DNA from: Dehalococcoidia bacterium
Lineage (GTDB): Bacteria; Chloroflexota; Dehalococcoidia; Dehalococcoidales; UBA1222
Reading direction: 5' to 3'
Length of the DNA: 7,546 bases
NCBI GenBank assembly: GCA_009779655.1
Contig: WRDV01000045.1
Span: forward strand, 1 to 7,546
A program made the translations under genes and the position numbers. Positions 6,591 to 7,546 of this stretch are shown piece after piece. Numbering within the stretch: the first letter of the stretch is position 1; the number at the start of each line of letters is the position of its first letter. The notes under the pieces were generated by a model. The model saw only the letters and a list, made by a program, of their open reading frames with translations, was not told the origin of the DNA and made no database searches.

Positions 6591-6627
6591 TTATATCTAA
6601 AAGTTGTAAACTGTCCTCAAGATATAA
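6591..6627. repeat. Perfect 8-bp inverted repeat between ruvX and the unknown gene
   Basis: TTATATCT (6591-6598) and AGATATAA (6620-6627) are exact inverted copies around a 21-nt spacer. As RNA this would be a weak AT-only stem with a large loop and no T-run after it, so it is not a standard terminator. As DNA it could be a two-half-site operator upstream of the gene at 6678. A GC-rich imperfect palindrome, GCGGCGCGCGTCGC (6567-6580), lies just before it and may be a weak ruvX terminator. Confidence 0.35.
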
Positions 6628-6677
6628 GCCCCGCTTGGAATTTATTAAGTAACAATTTGCATTAACGGAGGATAAAA

Positions 6678-7049
6678 ATGAAGCTTGAAAGACCCGTAAG
6701 ACTATTCATAGGTAGCGACGCTTACAGAATGACCCATGCCGAGGCGGACGGGCTTTTTGTGCGCGCCAATAATTTTCAGAGAAAGGCAAAAGGGCAGGAA
6801 GGCGATTTAGTACGGGTTACTATGAAGCAGGTTTTCAAATCCAGCGACAGCGTTGTTCGTATTGAAGAGTATTATATGAGCAAAGAGAACGAGGCTTTGC
6901 TTTGCGAGAAGGCCGGTGAGGTTCAGGGTAAATCAAAAGCCAAGCAAAATGAAAAAACAAGATTGGAAAAAAGTGCCAAACAACATGGCAAGCGTATAGA
7001 CAAACAAGAGCGCCGCATGGCGAAGAAGACCTTGAAGCAGTTAAAATAG
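6678..7049 (+). CDS. Small basic protein of unknown function
   Basis: I do not recognise this 123-residue protein. Coding status is well supported by GGAGGA at 6667-6672, 5 nt before the ATG, the clearest ribosome binding site in the window, and by tight coupling to the next gene. Residues 1-75 look like a compact domain with alternating hydrophobic strands (VRLFIG, DLVRVTMKQVF, SVVRIEEYYM). Residues 83-123 are lysine/arginine/glutamate-rich and almost free of large hydrophobics (KSKAKQNEKTRLEK, then KRIDKQERRMAKKTLKQ), predicted helical or disordered and strongly basic. There is no signal peptide or membrane segment, so it should be cytoplasmic; the tail could bind nucleic acid or acidic lipid, which is only a guess. 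Its stop is 2 bp before the ctaB-like start, so the two are almost certainly cotranscribed. Confidence 0.8.
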   Translation: MKLERPVRLFIGSDAYRMTHAEADGLFVRANNFQRKAKGQEGDLVRVTMKQVFKSSDSVVRIEEYYMSKENEALLCEKAGEVQGKSKAKQNEKTRLEKSAKQHGKRIDKQERRMAKKTLKQLK

Positions 7050-7051
7050 GA

Positions 7052-7546
7052 ATGTTCCAAACAATTCGCAATTATATTGAGGTGCTCAAGATCCGGGAGA
7101 CCTTGCTACTGGGGTTCTTGGGATTTTGCTCCGTTATCATTGCATCCCATACGCACCCGGAAGCTGTCCTCCTTCCAATCAATACTTTCGCCTTCCTTTA
7201 TTGGAATCCATACGAGCATTACTTCGCTGATGCGGGCATTCTGCTTCTGGCTACGGCGACCATTTTGATTGCCTCCGGCGGAGCCAATGGTTTGACTAAT
7301 TATCTTGATCGCAATGTGGATGCCCGTATGCAGCGCACCAAAAATCGCGTTTTCCCCACCCGACGCATTTACCCGGCTGAAAAAGGGTTGGCGTGGATAC
7401 TGTTTCTTATTGTCGCGGGGCTTGTCATGTCTTGGCTGCTGCACCCGTATGTTTTCTTGGCTAATCTAGTCGGTACAGTTGCCGCGGCAGTATTCCGTAA
7501 ACGTGTCATATGTGTTTTCCCGCAGGGCGCTATTGCTAGTTGCGCC
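7052..7546 (+). CDS. ctaB: CtaB-like UbiA-family prenyltransferase (partial, C-terminus beyond right edge)
   Basis: The frame is open for 165 codons from the ATG at 7052 to the window edge, about half of a typical 290-300 residue protein. UbiA enzymes attach an isoprenoid to an aromatic acceptor in the membrane; CtaB makes heme O from heme B and farnesyl diphosphate. Seen here: N-terminal LKIRETLLLGFLGF (12-25) resembling the CtaB LKPR start, a first membrane segment at about 18-32, a second at about 61-77, then the Asp-rich prenyl-diphosphate motif NYLDRNVDARMQRTKNR (83-99) with D86 and D90, a third segment at about 112-130 and a fourth starting near 133. DxxxDAxMxRTxxR favours CtaB over UbiA or MenA. 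The family call is firm; heme as the substrate is less certain. It starts 2 bp after the preceding stop with only AGGA close to the ATG, so translation is probably coupled. Confidence 0.85.
   Translation, partial: MFQTIRNYIEVLKIRETLLLGFLGFCSVIIASHTHPEAVLLPINTFAFLYWNPYEHYFADAGILLLATATILIASGGANGLTNYLDRNVDARMQRTKNRVFPTRRIYPAEKGLAWILFLIVAGLVMSWLLHPYVFLANLVGTVAAAVFRKRVICVFPQGAIASCA

Noticed and set aside
6564..6677. Small RNA or extra small gene in the ruvX-unknown gene gap
   Set aside because: No open frame with a ribosome binding site, no clear promoter-terminator pair, and no tRNA-like fold could be seen; only the inverted repeat is reported.

Overview
The window is bacterial chromosome, mostly housekeeping genes on the + strand, with one secreted repeat protein reading the other way at the left edge. 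Gene content and style (TTG starts for holA and alaS, mixed GC, a CtaB-like prenyltransferase beginning with an LKIRET motif) suggest a member of the Chloroflexota, possibly Dehalococcoidia. That placement is an inference from protein style and is not proven by any marker here.

Layout: (1) 1-1305, minus strand, is one uninterrupted reading frame of 435 codons that runs off the left edge. It starts with a Sec signal peptide and continues as ten roughly 39-residue repeats that look like beta-propeller blades. (2) 1306-1466 is a 161-bp divergent intergenic region with candidate promoters on both strands and small palindromes. (3) 1467-3367 holds holA (DNA polymerase III delta subunit) and galU (UTP-glucose-1-phosphate uridylyltransferase), 38 bp apart and probably cotranscribed. 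(4) 3368-3486 carries a near-consensus sigma-70-type promoter for alaS. (5) 3487-6563 holds alaS (alanyl-tRNA synthetase, best start TTG at 3487) and ruvX/yqgF, 44 bp apart. (6) 6564-6677 is an AT-rich gap with a perfect 8-bp inverted repeat. (7) 6678-7546 holds a small basic protein of unknown function followed, after only 2 bp, by the 5' part of a ctaB/UbiA-family prenyltransferase that runs off the right edge.

The genes do not form one pathway. They cover replication (holA), nucleotide-sugar supply for the envelope (galU), translation (alaS), rRNA processing or nuclease activity (ruvX) and membrane prenylation (ctaB-like). The accessory part is the left-edge exported repeat protein. I see no CRISPR array, insertion sequence, tRNA, rRNA or riboswitch, and nothing that convincingly amounts to a new defence or mobile system. 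The items most worth a second look are the repeat protein with its acidic insert and near-identical DNA repeats, the promoter/start arrangement of alaS, and the unknown protein coupled to ctaB.
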